Made by a program: the position numbers and the translations under genes
Shown: positions 47,413 through 56,541 of the stretch, in pieces
Layout: every line of letters begins with the position of its first letter
Position numbering within the stretch: the stretch's first letter is position 1
The notes under the pieces: generated by a model
The model's input: the letters and a program-made list of their open reading frames with translations, nothing else
What the model was told of the DNA's origin: nothing
Databases searched by the model: none
Assembly: GCA_039180675.1 (NCBI GenBank)
Contig: JBCDDC010000007.1
Location: forward strand, 1 to 64,000
DNA from: Thermohalobaculum sp039180675
GTDB taxonomy: Bacteria; Pseudomonadota; Alphaproteobacteria; Rhodobacterales; Rhodobacteraceae
Direction: 5' to 3'
DNA: 64,000 nt

Positions 47413-48526
47413 GCTCCTCCCGGCAGGACGCATACTCTTGTCGAACCGTGGGATCAGGATCGTTTGTCGGCAGGGCCAGAAAATCTTCGGCCCGCATCAG
47501 CCGGGACAGGGCCCAAACGGCGTGCTCGCGGATCAAAGGAGAGCTGTCCGCTGCGAGCGTGCGAGCAGTCCCAACTAGCTTGCGCTGCCCAGAATTCCCA
47601 ATGGCAACCGCGACGTTTCGCAGAAACCGCTCCCGCCCGATCCGTTTGATCGAGGATCCCGAGAAACGGGCGCGGAACGCCTGATCCGAGAGGCTGGCCA
47701 AATCGGTGAGTGCGGGGGCAATCATGCCGTCCTTGGGCAGGTATGGATCGTACGCGCGGGCCGCAAACTTGTTCCAGGGACAGACCGCGAGACAGTCATC
47801 GCAACCGTAGATGCGATTACCGATAAGGGGACGCATCTCTCGCGGGATCGAACCTTTGAGCTCGATGGTCAGGTAGGAGATACAGCGCGACGCATCGAGC
47901 TGGAACGGCGCCGGGAAGGCCGCGGTAGGACAGATATCGATGCATGATCGGCAGGTCCCGCAGCGCTCCTCATGTGGTTTGTCCTTCGCGAGATCCAGCG
48001 TCGTGAAGATCGCACCGATGAAGAACCAGGAACCGAGATCGCGCGAGACAAGATTGGTGTGCTTGCCCTGCCAGCCGAGCCCTGCCGCGGCCGCCAAGGG
48101 CTTTTCCATCACTGGTGCGGTATCGACGAAGACTTTGATGTCCCCGCCCGCCTCATTGATCAGCCACCGGCCGAGCCGTTTCATCCGTTTCTTGATCGTG
48201 TCGTGATAGTCCTTGCCCCACGCGTAGCAGCTGATCGCCGCGCGATCGCGCCGCTCCAGAAGGGTCAGGGGGTCGAGATCCGGGCCGTACCGGTCGACTA
48301 GAACGATCACCGAACGGACCTCGGGCCAGAGCGCGCGCGGGTCAGCGCGCCAATGCGCGCGATCGGCCATCCAGGTCATATCGCCATGACGGTCCGCATC
48401 GAGCCAGAGCGCAAGTTTCTCGCCCGCAGCCTCGATGCCCCCGGGGTCGGCGACAGCCATATCGCTAAAGCCAAGAGACATAGCCTCAGCGCGCAGTTTC
48501 GTCTCGATCGCCGTCTTCTCCAACAT
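47381..48526 (-). CDS. queG: Epoxyqueuosine reductase
   Basis: A 381-residue cobalamin and [4Fe-4S] enzyme that completes queuosine at tRNA wobble positions. Two ferredoxin-type clusters are visible: CGTCRSCIDICPTAAF and CDDCLAVCPWNKFA. The N-terminal segment KDYHDTIKKRMKRLG and VDTAPVMEKPLAAAAGLGWQGKHTN are family signatures, and a HEAT-like tail follows. Together with nrdJ it adds a second B12-dependent enzyme in the window. Downstream of GST and a tiny lipoprotein on the same strand. Confidence 0.93.
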   Translation of the reverse strand: MLEKTAIETKLRAEAMSLGFSDMAVADPGGIEAAGEKLALWLDADRHGDMTWMADRAHWRADPRALWPEVRSVIVLVDRYGPDLDPLTLLERRDRAAISCYAWGKDYHDTIKKRMKRLGRWLINEAGGDIKVFVDTAPVMEKPLAAAAGLGWQGKHTNLVSRDLGSWFFIGAIFTTLDLAKDKPHEERCGTCRSCIDICPTAAFPAPFQLDASRCISYLTIELKGSIPREMRPLIGNRIYGCDDCLAVCPWNKFAARAYDPYLPKDGMIAPALTDLASLSDQAFRARFSGSSIKRIGRERFLRNVAVAIGNSGQRKLVGTARTLAADSSPLIREHAVWALSRLMRAEDFLALPTNDPDPTVRQEYASCREELTGRLPSFAG

Positions 48527-48566
48527 GGGGCTACTTTACCGTCGGAAAGGACGTTCTCCTAGGGGC

Positions 48567-48695
48567 TTACCTGTTGGCGTTGGCGCCGGTTCGCGCGGCG
48601 CCGATTGTCGGTTTGCTCCCGACACCATCATAGGGGCTAGGGCCACAGGCGGCGATAAGAGCTGCGAGGGCAATCATCACAGTGAGATGGCGCAT
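48567..48695 (-). CDS. 42-residue predicted lipoprotein
   Basis: A very short gene: MRHLTVMIALAALIAAC gives a signal with lipobox IAAC and Cys17 as the first mature residue; the mature tail GPSPYDGVGSKPTIGAARTG plus five more residues is polar. AGGAAG lies 7 bases before the ATG, a good ribosome site. The coding frame is complete with TAA. It sits between GST and queG on the same strand, 40 bases before queG. Size and composition resemble small anchored lipoproteins; the role is unknown. Confidence 0.72.
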   Translation of the reverse strand: MRHLTVMIALAALIAACGPSPYDGVGSKPTIGAARTGANANR

Positions 48696-48760
48696 ATCGG
48701 TCTTCCTGATTTGTCGTGCAAATACAAAGATGTGCCTTTGCAGCGGGATAACCCACCCTC

Positions 48761-48778
48761 GTTCACGGCTCCGTGAAC
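48761..48778. repeat. Perfect 8-bp inverted repeat after the GST gene
   Basis: GTTCACGG-CT-CCGTGAAC lies 5 bases past the GST stop. With a 4-to-6-base loop it would form a hairpin in the transcript. No T run follows on the minus strand, so it is not a standard intrinsic terminator; it may slow RNA decay or mark an operator before the lipoprotein gene. Confidence 0.45.
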
Positions 48779-48782
48779 CGCG

Positions 48783-49454
48783 CTAGAAGTCCAGGTCTGC
48801 GTAATGCGGCGGGGGCGTCGGAAAACCAGGAAGATGATCCGCCAGCAGGGCCCGGAACCCCGGGCGCGATTTCATGACCGCATACCAGTCGCGCACTGCC
48901 GGATAATCCGCCCATGGAACGTCGCCCAGATAGTCGAGCGCGCTGATATGGGCCGCCGCTGTGAGATCGGCGAGGGTCATGCGCTTGCCAGAGAGCCAGC
49001 TGTGATCCTCCAGCAGGAACGTCATGTAGTCGAGATGGACACGGATATTCTTGGTCCCCGCTTTCAGGCAAGCACCATCCGGATATCCCAGCCGGGCCAT
49101 GCGTTTCGTGACCCGCTCGAAGACCAGGTTCTCAGTTACCTCGCGGTTGAACTTGTCGTCGAACCAGTCCACGAGCCGCCGTGTTTCGGCCCGCGCGACC
49201 GGGTCGGCGGGGAGAAGGGGTGGCTCTGGCACGGTCTCTTCGAGAAATTCAGCAATGGCGTTCGAGCCTGCGATGCTCTTGCCCTTGTCCGTGATCAGAA
49301 CCGGGACGCGACCGGCTGGATTGAGGCGGAGGAAGTCGAGCCGCTTCTCCCACGGCCGTTCCTCCACCAGCTCCGCCTGCACGCGCTTCTCCGCCAGCAC
49401 GAGGCGGATCTTTCGGGAGAAGGCGGAAAGCGGCAGGTGATAGAGGCGATACAT
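48783..49454 (-). CDS. Glutathione S-transferase family protein
   Basis: A 223-residue protein with an N-terminal thioredoxin-like domain (YRLYHLPLSAFSRKIRLVLAEK, then LNPAGRVPVLITDKGKSIAGSNAIAEFLEE, the cis-Pro and glutathione-binding Ser region) and an all-helical C-terminal domain with MTLADLTAAAHISALDYLGDVPW. The serine in PLSAFSRK is the likely catalytic residue. The substrate is unknown. It leads a probable lipoprotein-queG operon. Confidence 0.87.
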   Translation of the reverse strand: MYRLYHLPLSAFSRKIRLVLAEKRVQAELVEERPWEKRLDFLRLNPAGRVPVLITDKGKSIAGSNAIAEFLEETVPEPPLLPADPVARAETRRLVDWFDDKFNREVTENLVFERVTKRMARLGYPDGACLKAGTKNIRVHLDYMTFLLEDHSWLSGKRMTLADLTAAAHISALDYLGDVPWADYPAVRDWYAVMKSRPGFRALLADHLPGFPTPPPHYADLDF

Positions 49455-49505
49455 ATCGGGTCCGAAGCGAATTCCTCCCCTCTCTGCCTTTGCGGGAGTT
49501 GAGTT

Positions 49506-50294
49506 TCAAGTCCCCTGTGAGACCGAAACGCATTCCGCGCGCGCATCGAGGCGCAGGGTCTCTGCACCACCGGCAATCGAGGCCGCCCGGCGCCTTGTCC
49601 AGTTGCCGGGGCGCGATGCCGAACGCTCCTTCGGGTTGGGGAGCACAGCCGCAAGCCGCGCGGCTTCTATCGCCGTTAAATCGCTAGCATCCTTGCGGAA
49701 ATAGTGCTGGCTGGCGGCCTGGACACCGAAGACGCCCTCGTCGAATTCGGCGACGTTGAGATAGATCTCGATGATCCGGCGCTTGGACCACAGCGCCTCG
49801 AGCAGGACAGTGAAGCCCGCCTCGAGCCCCTTGCGGGTCCAGGAACGTTCCGGCCAGAGGAACGTGTTCTTGGCAACCTGTTGCGTAATGGTAGAGCCGC
49901 CCCGCAAACGCCGGCCTTTTTCGTTGGCCTGTAGCGCCTTTTCAATCGCCTCAAGATCAAAGCCCCAATGGTCGCAGAAATTGGCATCCTCGGCCGCCAT
50001 CGCCGCGCGGGGCAGGTGGGGCGACATCTCCTCGATATCGCGCCAGTTGCGGTCAATCCCGCCCAGACGCAGGCTCTCACGGATCATGTAGTAGTTTGTC
50101 GGTGGATTGATAATCCAGTAGCTCATCACCCAGACGATCGGAAAGATTAGAAGGACAAGGGTGATCGACATGGCGGCCCTGAGCGCCCTCTGCCGCCGTG
50201 TCCGCGGTGCTTGTTTCTTGGCAGTTGGCTTTTGAGGGATTTTGCGCCCCTTCGCCTGACCAGCGTTGATTTTTTTATCGCCCTTGCGGGTCAT
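49506..50294 (-). CDS. mtgA: Monofunctional peptidoglycan transglycosylase
   Basis: A 262-residue bitopic enzyme that polymerises lipid II. A basic cytoplasmic tail (1-50) precedes one membrane helix (about 42-62, MSITLVLLIFPIVWVMSYWI). The GT51 signature is AMAAEDANFCDHWGFD with catalytic Glu, followed by RLRGGSTITQQVAKNTFLWPERSW and the EIYLNVAEFDEGVFGVQAASQHYF segment. The ATG after the last frame break is chosen; longer extension lacks membrane-protein character. Confidence 0.93.
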   Translation of the reverse strand: MTRKGDKKINAGQAKGRKIPQKPTAKKQAPRTRRQRALRAAMSITLVLLIFPIVWVMSYWIINPPTNYYMIRESLRLGGIDRNWRDIEEMSPHLPRAAMAAEDANFCDHWGFDLEAIEKALQANEKGRRLRGGSTITQQVAKNTFLWPERSWTRKGLEAGFTVLLEALWSKRRIIEIYLNVAEFDEGVFGVQAASQHYFRKDASDLTAIEAARLAAVLPNPKERSASRPGNWTRRRAASIAGGAETLRLDARAECVSVSQGT

Positions 50295-50431
50295 ATGACC
50301 GCTCCGCCTGCTCTGATGGAACCCTAGCATGCTGCGACCGCTTCGCCGAGACTGGGATCCATCATGCAATCCTTTCCCGCTTGGCGCGCGAGGCGGTCCT
50401 GCTAAAGTGGCGCAAACAGCAAGGGATCGTG

Positions 50432-51208
50432 ATGTCGTTCCAATCCATCCGCTACAGCGTTGATGAAGCAATCGCGACGATCGCGCTCAATCGGCCCGAA
50501 ACGCTCAATGCGCTTGACGCAGAGATGCGCCGGGAACTGATGGAGGCAATCCTGCAGGCGCGAGACGAGGCGCGGGTGCTGATCCTTACCGGGATTGGAC
50601 GGGGCTTTTGTGCGGGCCAGGATCTCGGCGATCTGAGCGATCCGTCTGGTGTCAATCTCGAACGGCTTCTGGTCGAGGAGTATCACCCGATCCTCACTGC
50701 GATTGCCGAGGGGCCGATCCCCGTTCTCTGCTCGGTAAACGGCGTCGCGGCCGGGGCGGGCGCGAACCTCGCGCTGTCAGCGGATGTGGTTATCGCCGCA
50801 CGCTCGGCCGTGTTTCTCGAGGCCTTCGCGCGGATTGGGCTTATGCCTGACGCGGGCGGGACCTTCTGGCTGCCGCGACTGGTCGGTCACGCGCGGGCGA
50901 TGGGTATGAGCCTGTTCGCGGATCCGATCCCGGCAGAGACGGCCGCGGATTGGGGCCTGATCTGGGAGGCCGTAAATGACGAGTTGCTGGATTCGCGCAC
51001 CCGCGAATTGGCCCAGCGGCTGGCCGAGGGGCCCACGCGCGCCTATCGCGCAATGAAGGAGGCGATGCGCGCAAGCGTGACGAACGATTTTGCCGAGCAG
51101 CTCAAGCTCGAGGCACGCTTGCAGGCGGATCTCGCCAAAAGCAGGGATTTCATGGAGGGCGTGCTTGCCTTCCTTGCCAAACGCAAGGCAGGGTTCGAGG
51201 GGCGGTGA
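50432..51208 (+). CDS. Enoyl-CoA hydratase/isomerase family protein, PaaG-like
   Basis: A 258-residue crotonase. The oxyanion loops are GFCAGQDLGDL and VNGVAAGAGANLALSADVVIAARSAVF, and the region AFARIGLMPDAGGTFWLPRLVGHARAMGMSL closely follows PaaG, which isomerises the ring epoxide in phenylacetate breakdown. The catalytic Asp of PaaG (in the LIPDxGGT segment) is present as MPDAGGT. No other paa gene is nearby, so a role in another acyl-CoA pathway is possible. glnE starts with GTG overlapping the stop (GTGA). Confidence 0.82.
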   Translation: MSFQSIRYSVDEAIATIALNRPETLNALDAEMRRELMEAILQARDEARVLILTGIGRGFCAGQDLGDLSDPSGVNLERLLVEEYHPILTAIAEGPIPVLCSVNGVAAGAGANLALSADVVIAARSAVFLEAFARIGLMPDAGGTFWLPRLVGHARAMGMSLFADPIPAETAADWGLIWEAVNDELLDSRTRELAQRLAEGPTRAYRAMKEAMRASVTNDFAEQLKLEARLQADLAKSRDFMEGVLAFLAKRKAGFEGR

Positions 51209-54042
51209 CGCACCTTCGCCCCTTGGCTGCGCGTCTCGATCAGGCGCGGTTTCCCATAGACCCCTCCCCATCTGGAGACGATCCTTTCGCGTCTCTGCAA
51301 CGCGGCTGTTCCGCAGCTAGTCCTTACCTAGCGCGGCTGATTGACCGGGAGGAGGCATGGCTCGCGGAGATTGCAGAAGTTTCGCCCGAAGAGACGATAA
51401 AGGGCCTGATCGGATCTATCAGAGCACTTAGCGACACCTCTAAGGATATGAAGAGCCTGTCGCGCGACCTGCACCTTGCAAAAGCGCGGGCAAGCCTGCT
51501 CGTGGCCCTGGCTGATCTTGGCGGGGTCTGGTCGCTTGTCGAGGTCACGAATGCACTGAGCGATTTCGCGGATGCTGCTACCGATGCGTCCCTGAAGTGG
51601 CTGCTGTCACGAGAGCTTACAGCGGGAAAACTCCCGGGACTTGGCCCTGATGCTCTGGAAAGTGGCGCAGGGTTCATCGTGATCGCAATGGGAAAGCACG
51701 GGGCGCGGGAGCTCAATTACTCGTCTGATATCGACCTGATCTGCCTCTTCGATCAATCGCGGTTTGCGCCCGATGATTTTGCCGATGCGAAGTCCCGCTA
51801 CATCCGCATCACCCGCGATCTGGTGAAGCTTCTGAGCGAGAACACGGAGCACGGTTATGTCTTCCGGACGGATCTTCGCCTGCGCCCGTCACCGTCGACA
51901 ACGCCCGTCTGTATGGCGGTCGAGGCCGCGGAGCGATACTACGAATCCGTCGGTCGGACATGGGAGCGCGCAGCCCACATAAAGGCCCGCGCTTGTGCCG
52001 GAGATATCGCTGCGGGCGAGGCATATCTCGATCGCCTCACTCCATTCGTCTGGCGCCGGTATCTGGATTTTGCGGCGATCGACGAGACGGCGGACATGCT
52101 GCGAAAGATCCGCGAGACCAAGGGCCGCTTCGTGCAAGCTGAAATCCCCGGCGCGGATGTCAAAGTCAGCCCCGGCGGTATCCGCGAGATCGAGTTCTTC
52201 GCGCAGACGCGGCAATTGATCCAGGGTGGCAGGAACCCGACGCTGCGCGATCCGACAACGCTCGGTGCATTGAGTGCACTTGCGGGTTCTGGGATCATCC
52301 CGGCGGAAACGGCTGATCAGCTCTCAGCCGACTATATCGCGCACCGCACACTGGAGCATCGCCTGCAGATGATCGAAGACGCGCGGACCCACACCGTGCC
52401 GCTCAGCAAGGACGGGCGGACCCGGGTCGCCGCGCTGATGGGCGAGGCTGATCTCTCGAAATGGGAGGAGCAGATCGGCGAGCGGATGGGTCGCGTGCAT
52501 TCCCTGGCGCAGGATTTCTTCGGGTCGCGCAAGATGGAACCGGAAGCGCGGTTCGAGGAGGTGAGTGCGGCCGATCTGGAAGCGATGGGTTTCCAGCGCC
52601 CTGAAGACATGTGCCGATTGTTCGCTAGATGGCGCACCGGACAGATCCCGGCGACCCGGGATGCGCGTTCCCTCGACATGTACCGCCGGCTTGAGGGCCG
52701 CATTCGTGGCCTTCTTGCCGAGGGTGGGCAGCCCGATCAGGCGGCGTTGGATTTCGACCGCTTTTTGTCGGGGCTGCCATCCGGCGTGCAGGTCTTCGCG
52801 CTTTTCACATCCAACCCGCATTTGCTGGATCTGATCGTGCGGATCTGCTCGCGCGCGCCCCGGCTGGCAGTGCACCTCGGCCAGAATCCGCAAGTACTCG
52901 ATTCTCTCCTCGATCAGAGTTTCTTTGAGCCCGTTCCGGGGTCTGAGGCGCTTTCCCAAGAGCTTACCAGCGCGCTGTCCAGAGAACGGGATTACGAACG
53001 CAAACTGGATGTGACCCGCCGCTGGGCGCGGGACCTGCAATTCCGGGCCGGTGTGCAGCTTCTGTTCGAGATGTCGGGCGCTGAGGAAGCGGCAGCCGCC
53101 TTTACTGCCATAGCCGAGGCGTCGATACAGGCATTGCTGCCGCATGTGATCGCAGAGTTTGCTGCGAAGCACGGCGCGCCACCGGGGCGCGGGCTTGCGG
53201 TCATCGCGATGGGCAAGCTTGGCTCCTGCGAGATGACTGCGCGGTCCGATCTTGACCTGATCACGGTCTATGACAGCGCTGGAGCCGACCTCTCGGACGG
53301 GCCTAAACCGCTTCCCCCGATCAGTTACTTCCCAAGGCTGACACAGGCGCTTGTCGCGGCCCTGACCGCACCTACAGCCGAAGGCCGCCTTTATGAGGTA
53401 GACATGCGGCTCAGGCCGTCTGGCCGCATGGGTCCGGTCGCGGTCTCCCTCGAAGGGTTTGAACGATATCAGCGGAACGACGCCTGGGTCTGGGAGCACA
53501 TGGCGCTAACGAGGGCGCGGGTGATCGCGGGCGATCCCTCGCTCGCCGACGAGATCGAGGCGATCCGGACGCAGGTTCTCGCAGAACGCGCGGCGCGCCC
53601 CGAAGTGCTCGCAGAGGCGAAGGAGATGCGCAACCGCATCTCAAGCGCCCGGACGGCCGAGGAAGGGGAGGTTTGGTCCTTAAAGGGCGCGCCTGGCGGT
53701 TTGCTGGAGATCGAGTTCCTCGCGCAGACCGGTGTTCTGCACCAGGGCTTGAACCAGTGGCGTCGGGCCAGGCCCGCTTTCGCCGATCTGGCCGGCACTG
53801 GATGGCTGCCGGCTGAGGAAGCGGCTCAGCTCACTGCAACGCATGCGCTTCTGCAGCAGATGCAGCAGATCGAGCGGGTCGCGCTCGACCGTCCGCTCGA
53901 CCCCGGCGAGATCGGCTCAGGATTGCTGGAGCGGCTGCTTACGTTGGCCGATGCGGAGAATGCCGACGACTTGAAATCGAGGCTCGCCGAGGCTCAGAGC
54001 ACAGCGGCGGATATCATCGCACGCCGCTTCGCGACTTTCTGA
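51205..54042 (+). CDS. glnE: Bifunctional glutamine synthetase adenylyltransferase/adenylyl-removing enzyme
   Basis: A 945-residue nitrogen-control enzyme that adds or removes AMP on glutamine synthetase. Two nucleotidyltransferase cores are visible: ARELNYSSDIDLICLFD (about residue 170) for deadenylylation and SCEMTARSDLDLITVYD (about residue 675) for adenylylation, each with the SDxDL metal motif. The PII-responsive linker lies between. The start is GTG, with a four-base overlap with the crotonase gene. It is convergent with folB with no bases between stop codons. Confidence 0.95.
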   Translation: MTHLRPLAARLDQARFPIDPSPSGDDPFASLQRGCSAASPYLARLIDREEAWLAEIAEVSPEETIKGLIGSIRALSDTSKDMKSLSRDLHLAKARASLLVALADLGGVWSLVEVTNALSDFADAATDASLKWLLSRELTAGKLPGLGPDALESGAGFIVIAMGKHGARELNYSSDIDLICLFDQSRFAPDDFADAKSRYIRITRDLVKLLSENTEHGYVFRTDLRLRPSPSTTPVCMAVEAAERYYESVGRTWERAAHIKARACAGDIAAGEAYLDRLTPFVWRRYLDFAAIDETADMLRKIRETKGRFVQAEIPGADVKVSPGGIREIEFFAQTRQLIQGGRNPTLRDPTTLGALSALAGSGIIPAETADQLSADYIAHRTLEHRLQMIEDARTHTVPLSKDGRTRVAALMGEADLSKWEEQIGERMGRVHSLAQDFFGSRKMEPEARFEEVSAADLEAMGFQRPEDMCRLFARWRTGQIPATRDARSLDMYRRLEGRIRGLLAEGGQPDQAALDFDRFLSGLPSGVQVFALFTSNPHLLDLIVRICSRAPRLAVHLGQNPQVLDSLLDQSFFEPVPGSEALSQELTSALSRERDYERKLDVTRRWARDLQFRAGVQLLFEMSGAEEAAAAFTAIAEASIQALLPHVIAEFAAKHGAPPGRGLAVIAMGKLGSCEMTARSDLDLITVYDSAGADLSDGPKPLPPISYFPRLTQALVAALTAPTAEGRLYEVDMRLRPSGRMGPVAVSLEGFERYQRNDAWVWEHMALTRARVIAGDPSLADEIEAIRTQVLAERAARPEVLAEAKEMRNRISSARTAEEGEVWSLKGAPGGLLEIEFLAQTGVLHQGLNQWRRARPAFADLAGTGWLPAEEAAQLTATHALLQQMQQIERVALDRPLDPGEIGSGLLERLLTLADAENADDLKSRLAEAQSTAADIIARRFATF

Positions 54043-54501
54043 TCACTTCATTTCCGGGGACAGGGCCCAGACTTTTTCGTTCGTTTCCGCCGTTCTCCGG
54101 CGGACGATCTCGACACCGAGCCCGGCCTCGTTCGGCAAACGGTCGATCTTCTCGATCCGGATGATGGCCCGGCGTGCGCGCGGATCGATCAGGATCGCGC
54201 TTGCCAGACGCTCGGCAAAGGTCTCCAGCAGGTTGATCCGCGATCCCTCCGCCAGTTCTGTGATCGCCTCAATCAGGTCGTCGTAATTGATCACGCGACC
54301 GACCTGATCGTCGATATGGGCGGTGTTGCGCGAGACCTCGAGCGTTATGTCAAAGCGTACGCGTTGGGTTACGCCGAACTCCTCGCGATAGGCTCCGATT
54401 TCGAGCTCGCGCACATAGTTTGACAGAAAAATCTTGTCAGGCGTTTCTGGATCGACCGCCATCTCGTGCATCGAGAGCGGTTCTGACCTCGGATTTTCCA
54501 T
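54043..54501 (-). CDS. folB: Dihydroneopterin aldolase family protein
   Basis: A 152-residue protein of the FolB fold: DKIFLSNYVRELEIGAYREEFGVTQRVRFDITLEV, then INYDDLIEAITELAEGSRINLLETFAERLASAIL and a terminal EKIDRLPNEAGLGVEI. Typical FolB proteins are about 120 residues; the extra N-terminal 25 may mean the real start is a later Met. It cleaves dihydroneopterin in folate synthesis. Its stop is adjacent to the glnE stop. Confidence 0.85.
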   Translation of the reverse strand: MENPRSEPLSMHEMAVDPETPDKIFLSNYVRELEIGAYREEFGVTQRVRFDITLEVSRNTAHIDDQVGRVINYDDLIEAITELAEGSRINLLETFAERLASAILIDPRARRAIIRIEKIDRLPNEAGLGVEIVRRRTAETNEKVWALSPEMK

Positions 54502-54610
54502 GGGCCGGATATCCCTGTTCCCCTCAACAGTCGATCATCAATACGCCCAGATTGCGCGATTTGCCACGCTCAAACCGACAGGGCGAGGGCAATTCGCGCT
54601 GATTATTGCT

Positions 54611-55441
54611 TCAGCGGCTCGAAAGCTCGGTGGGCTTGCGATAGAAGATATGGTCACCGATCCGGGCGGTCTTCACAAGCCTCTTCGACCAACGCGGGTT
54701 GACGGCTGTCGTGTGATAGTGGGTCGCATCACCGGTCAGAATGCGTGGCTTGCCTTTCAGCATGACCCACGCCACCTGCCCAACCTGCTTCATCGCGCCC
54801 TTCTCGCTCATCGCATCCGATTTGCCATCGCAGCGGTAAGAGAACTGGCATCCCTTGCCGCGGCTCTCGCCCTGGCGGACAACGCCGCAGACCGAGCTGG
54901 GGTAGCGGCGGCTGTCGACGCGATTGAGGATCACTTCCGCGACGGCGACCTGACCAACGAGGCTTTCACCTCGGGCTTCGAAATAAAGCGCCTCTGTCAG
55001 ACAGCTCCACTCGGCGCTCCGATCGCCAATCTTGACGTGCTTGATAGCGTCGAGATTAATCGTGCCTGCCTTATCCACTGCTACGAGCTGCGCTTGCTGT
55101 GCGTTTTGGGCGCCATCGGCCGATGCGATGATCTGTGCGTCCTTTTTCGCCAGTTCGTTGATCCTCTCCGGGATCTCGGCGATGCTCTCAGGCGCATCGA
55201 TCCGCGGGAGTTCTGGGACGTGGCGGAATTGATCCCTTTTCGCGTAGTTGCCAAGCCCAATCCGATCGAGCGACAGCAGGTTGGCCGCCCAGAACCGATC
55301 AGCGCCCGCGCTGCCAAGCGAGAATACACCGCCCGGCGTTTCGGCGCCGGCCTTTTGATTTCCTAGGATAGCTGCGAGTGCGAACGCTGCGATCCCGGCG
55401 CAGCACCAAAGTGCGCGGCGCCCAGACATCACGACGGTCAT
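54611..55441 (-). CDS. Secreted cell-wall hydrolase (SleB/CwlJ-like)
   Basis: A 276-residue exported protein. A signal or anchor (about 10-32) is followed by a linker with a Gln/Ala-rich part (about 115-125) and a C-terminal hydrolase_2 domain (about 155-265): CLTEALYFEARGES with the catalytic Glu, AVAEVILNRVDSRRYPSSVCGVVRQ and CQFSYRCDG. It probably cleaves peptidoglycan during growth or division. AAGGAAG before ATG supports the start. The 176 bases upstream toward meaB hold no gene. Confidence 0.85.
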   Translation of the reverse strand: MTVVMSGRRALWCCAGIAAFALAAILGNQKAGAETPGGVFSLGSAGADRFWAANLLSLDRIGLGNYAKRDQFRHVPELPRIDAPESIAEIPERINELAKKDAQIIASADGAQNAQQAQLVAVDKAGTINLDAIKHVKIGDRSAEWSCLTEALYFEARGESLVGQVAVAEVILNRVDSRRYPSSVCGVVRQGESRGKGCQFSYRCDGKSDAMSEKGAMKQVGQVAWVMLKGKPRILTGDATHYHTTAVNPRWSKRLVKTARIGDHIFYRKPTELSSR

Positions 55442-55617
55442 ACCTACTTCCTTTGGTTTGCACTGGTGGTGTCGGCGCCCGGAACGAAACCCCATGTCCC
55501 GGTCGGCCCGCAGTGCGATTACTCGTTACCGCCCCGTGGCAGTCTCCTAAAACATGAGCCCCCCCTTCGCCAATCCGATTCGGGGCGTCAAAAAGCAGCT
55601 TTGCGTCTAGGTCATGC

Positions 55618-56541
55618 TTAATGTGGTCCTAAAGCATCATGGAATCGCCGCTCAATTGCCACAAACGCAAAATTCAACCCTAAGAACGGCGTGCAGTCTT
55701 TCAAAAAGTCCTCGTCTGAGACCAATTCCGCACCTTTCGAGCCGAATCGGGCCCGGATCTGATCTCTCATCCAGGCGAGGACCTGTCTTTCACGATGCGA
55801 TTTAACCCTGCTGGACCTCTGCCCGAGTTCCTCAAACAGCCAGTCGAGCATCTCGGTGATGCCCTCCCCCCGATCGGCACTGCACTGCATCAGCGCGGGT
55901 TGCACATCGAGCAGTGAGATCGCCCCTTGAAGGTCAGTCATTGTCTGGCGCGCAAGGGGCTGCAGGTCACCCTTCGTCACCAGAATTATATCGGGCACCT
56001 CCATGATCCCAGCCTTCATGAATTGGAGTGCATCTCCAGAGCCGGGCTGCGCGCAGAACACCACAAGATCCGCCACCTGCGTGACGGCCGTCTCCGATTG
56101 GCCGACCCCTACAGTCTCGACGAGGACGATGTCATAGAGCGCCCTCAGCAGAACGCTCGCCGGATAGGTCAGATCCGCGATACCGCCCAGCCGGGTCCGC
56201 GCCGCCATTGAGCGGATGAAAACACCCGGGTCACTTGGGTCGACTACAAATCTCGTCCGGTCACCTAGAAGCGCGCCGCCAGAGATGCTGGAACTCGGGT
56301 CGACCGCAATAATGGCGATCGTCTTCTCTCGCTCTCTGACATCGGCGATGATCCTATCGATCAATGTGGACTTGCCGACACCCGGCGGGCCGGTGAGGCC
56401 GATCACGGAACCGAGCGGCGCCGAATATGCCGCGTCGAGCAGATCGGCCGTGGCGGCCAGATCCGGCGCGGTCTCAATCTGCTCCAACGCCTTGGCGACC
56501 GCGATCTTCCCGCCCCGTCGGAGTGGCTCCAGAACGCTCAT
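55618..56541 (-). CDS. meaB: Methylmalonyl-CoA mutase-associated GTPase MeaB
   Basis: A 307-residue G3E-family GTPase that protects and reloads adenosylcobalamin-dependent mutases. The P-loop is GPPGVGKST (51-59), followed by DPSSSISGGALLGDRTRF (switch I region), ETVGVGQSE and VTKGD. The mutase is not in the window. It overlaps ppdK by ATGA, so the GTPase is translated with pyruvate phosphate dikinase. Also part of the B12-linked set with nrdJ and queG. Confidence 0.92.
   Translation of the reverse strand: MSVLEPLRRGGKIAVAKALEQIETAPDLAATADLLDAAYSAPLGSVIGLTGPPGVGKSTLIDRIIADVREREKTIAIIAVDPSSSISGGALLGDRTRFVVDPSDPGVFIRSMAARTRLGGIADLTYPASVLLRALYDIVLVETVGVGQSETAVTQVADLVVFCAQPGSGDALQFMKAGIMEVPDIILVTKGDLQPLARQTMTDLQGAISLLDVQPALMQCSADRGEGITEMLDWLFEELGQRSSRVKSHRERQVLAWMRDQIRARFGSKGAELVSDEDFLKDCTPFLGLNFAFVAIERRFHDALGPH

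Noticed and set aside
52324..53499. 391-codon minus-strand open frame opposite glnE
   Set aside because: Opposite a confident gene; no protein motifs.
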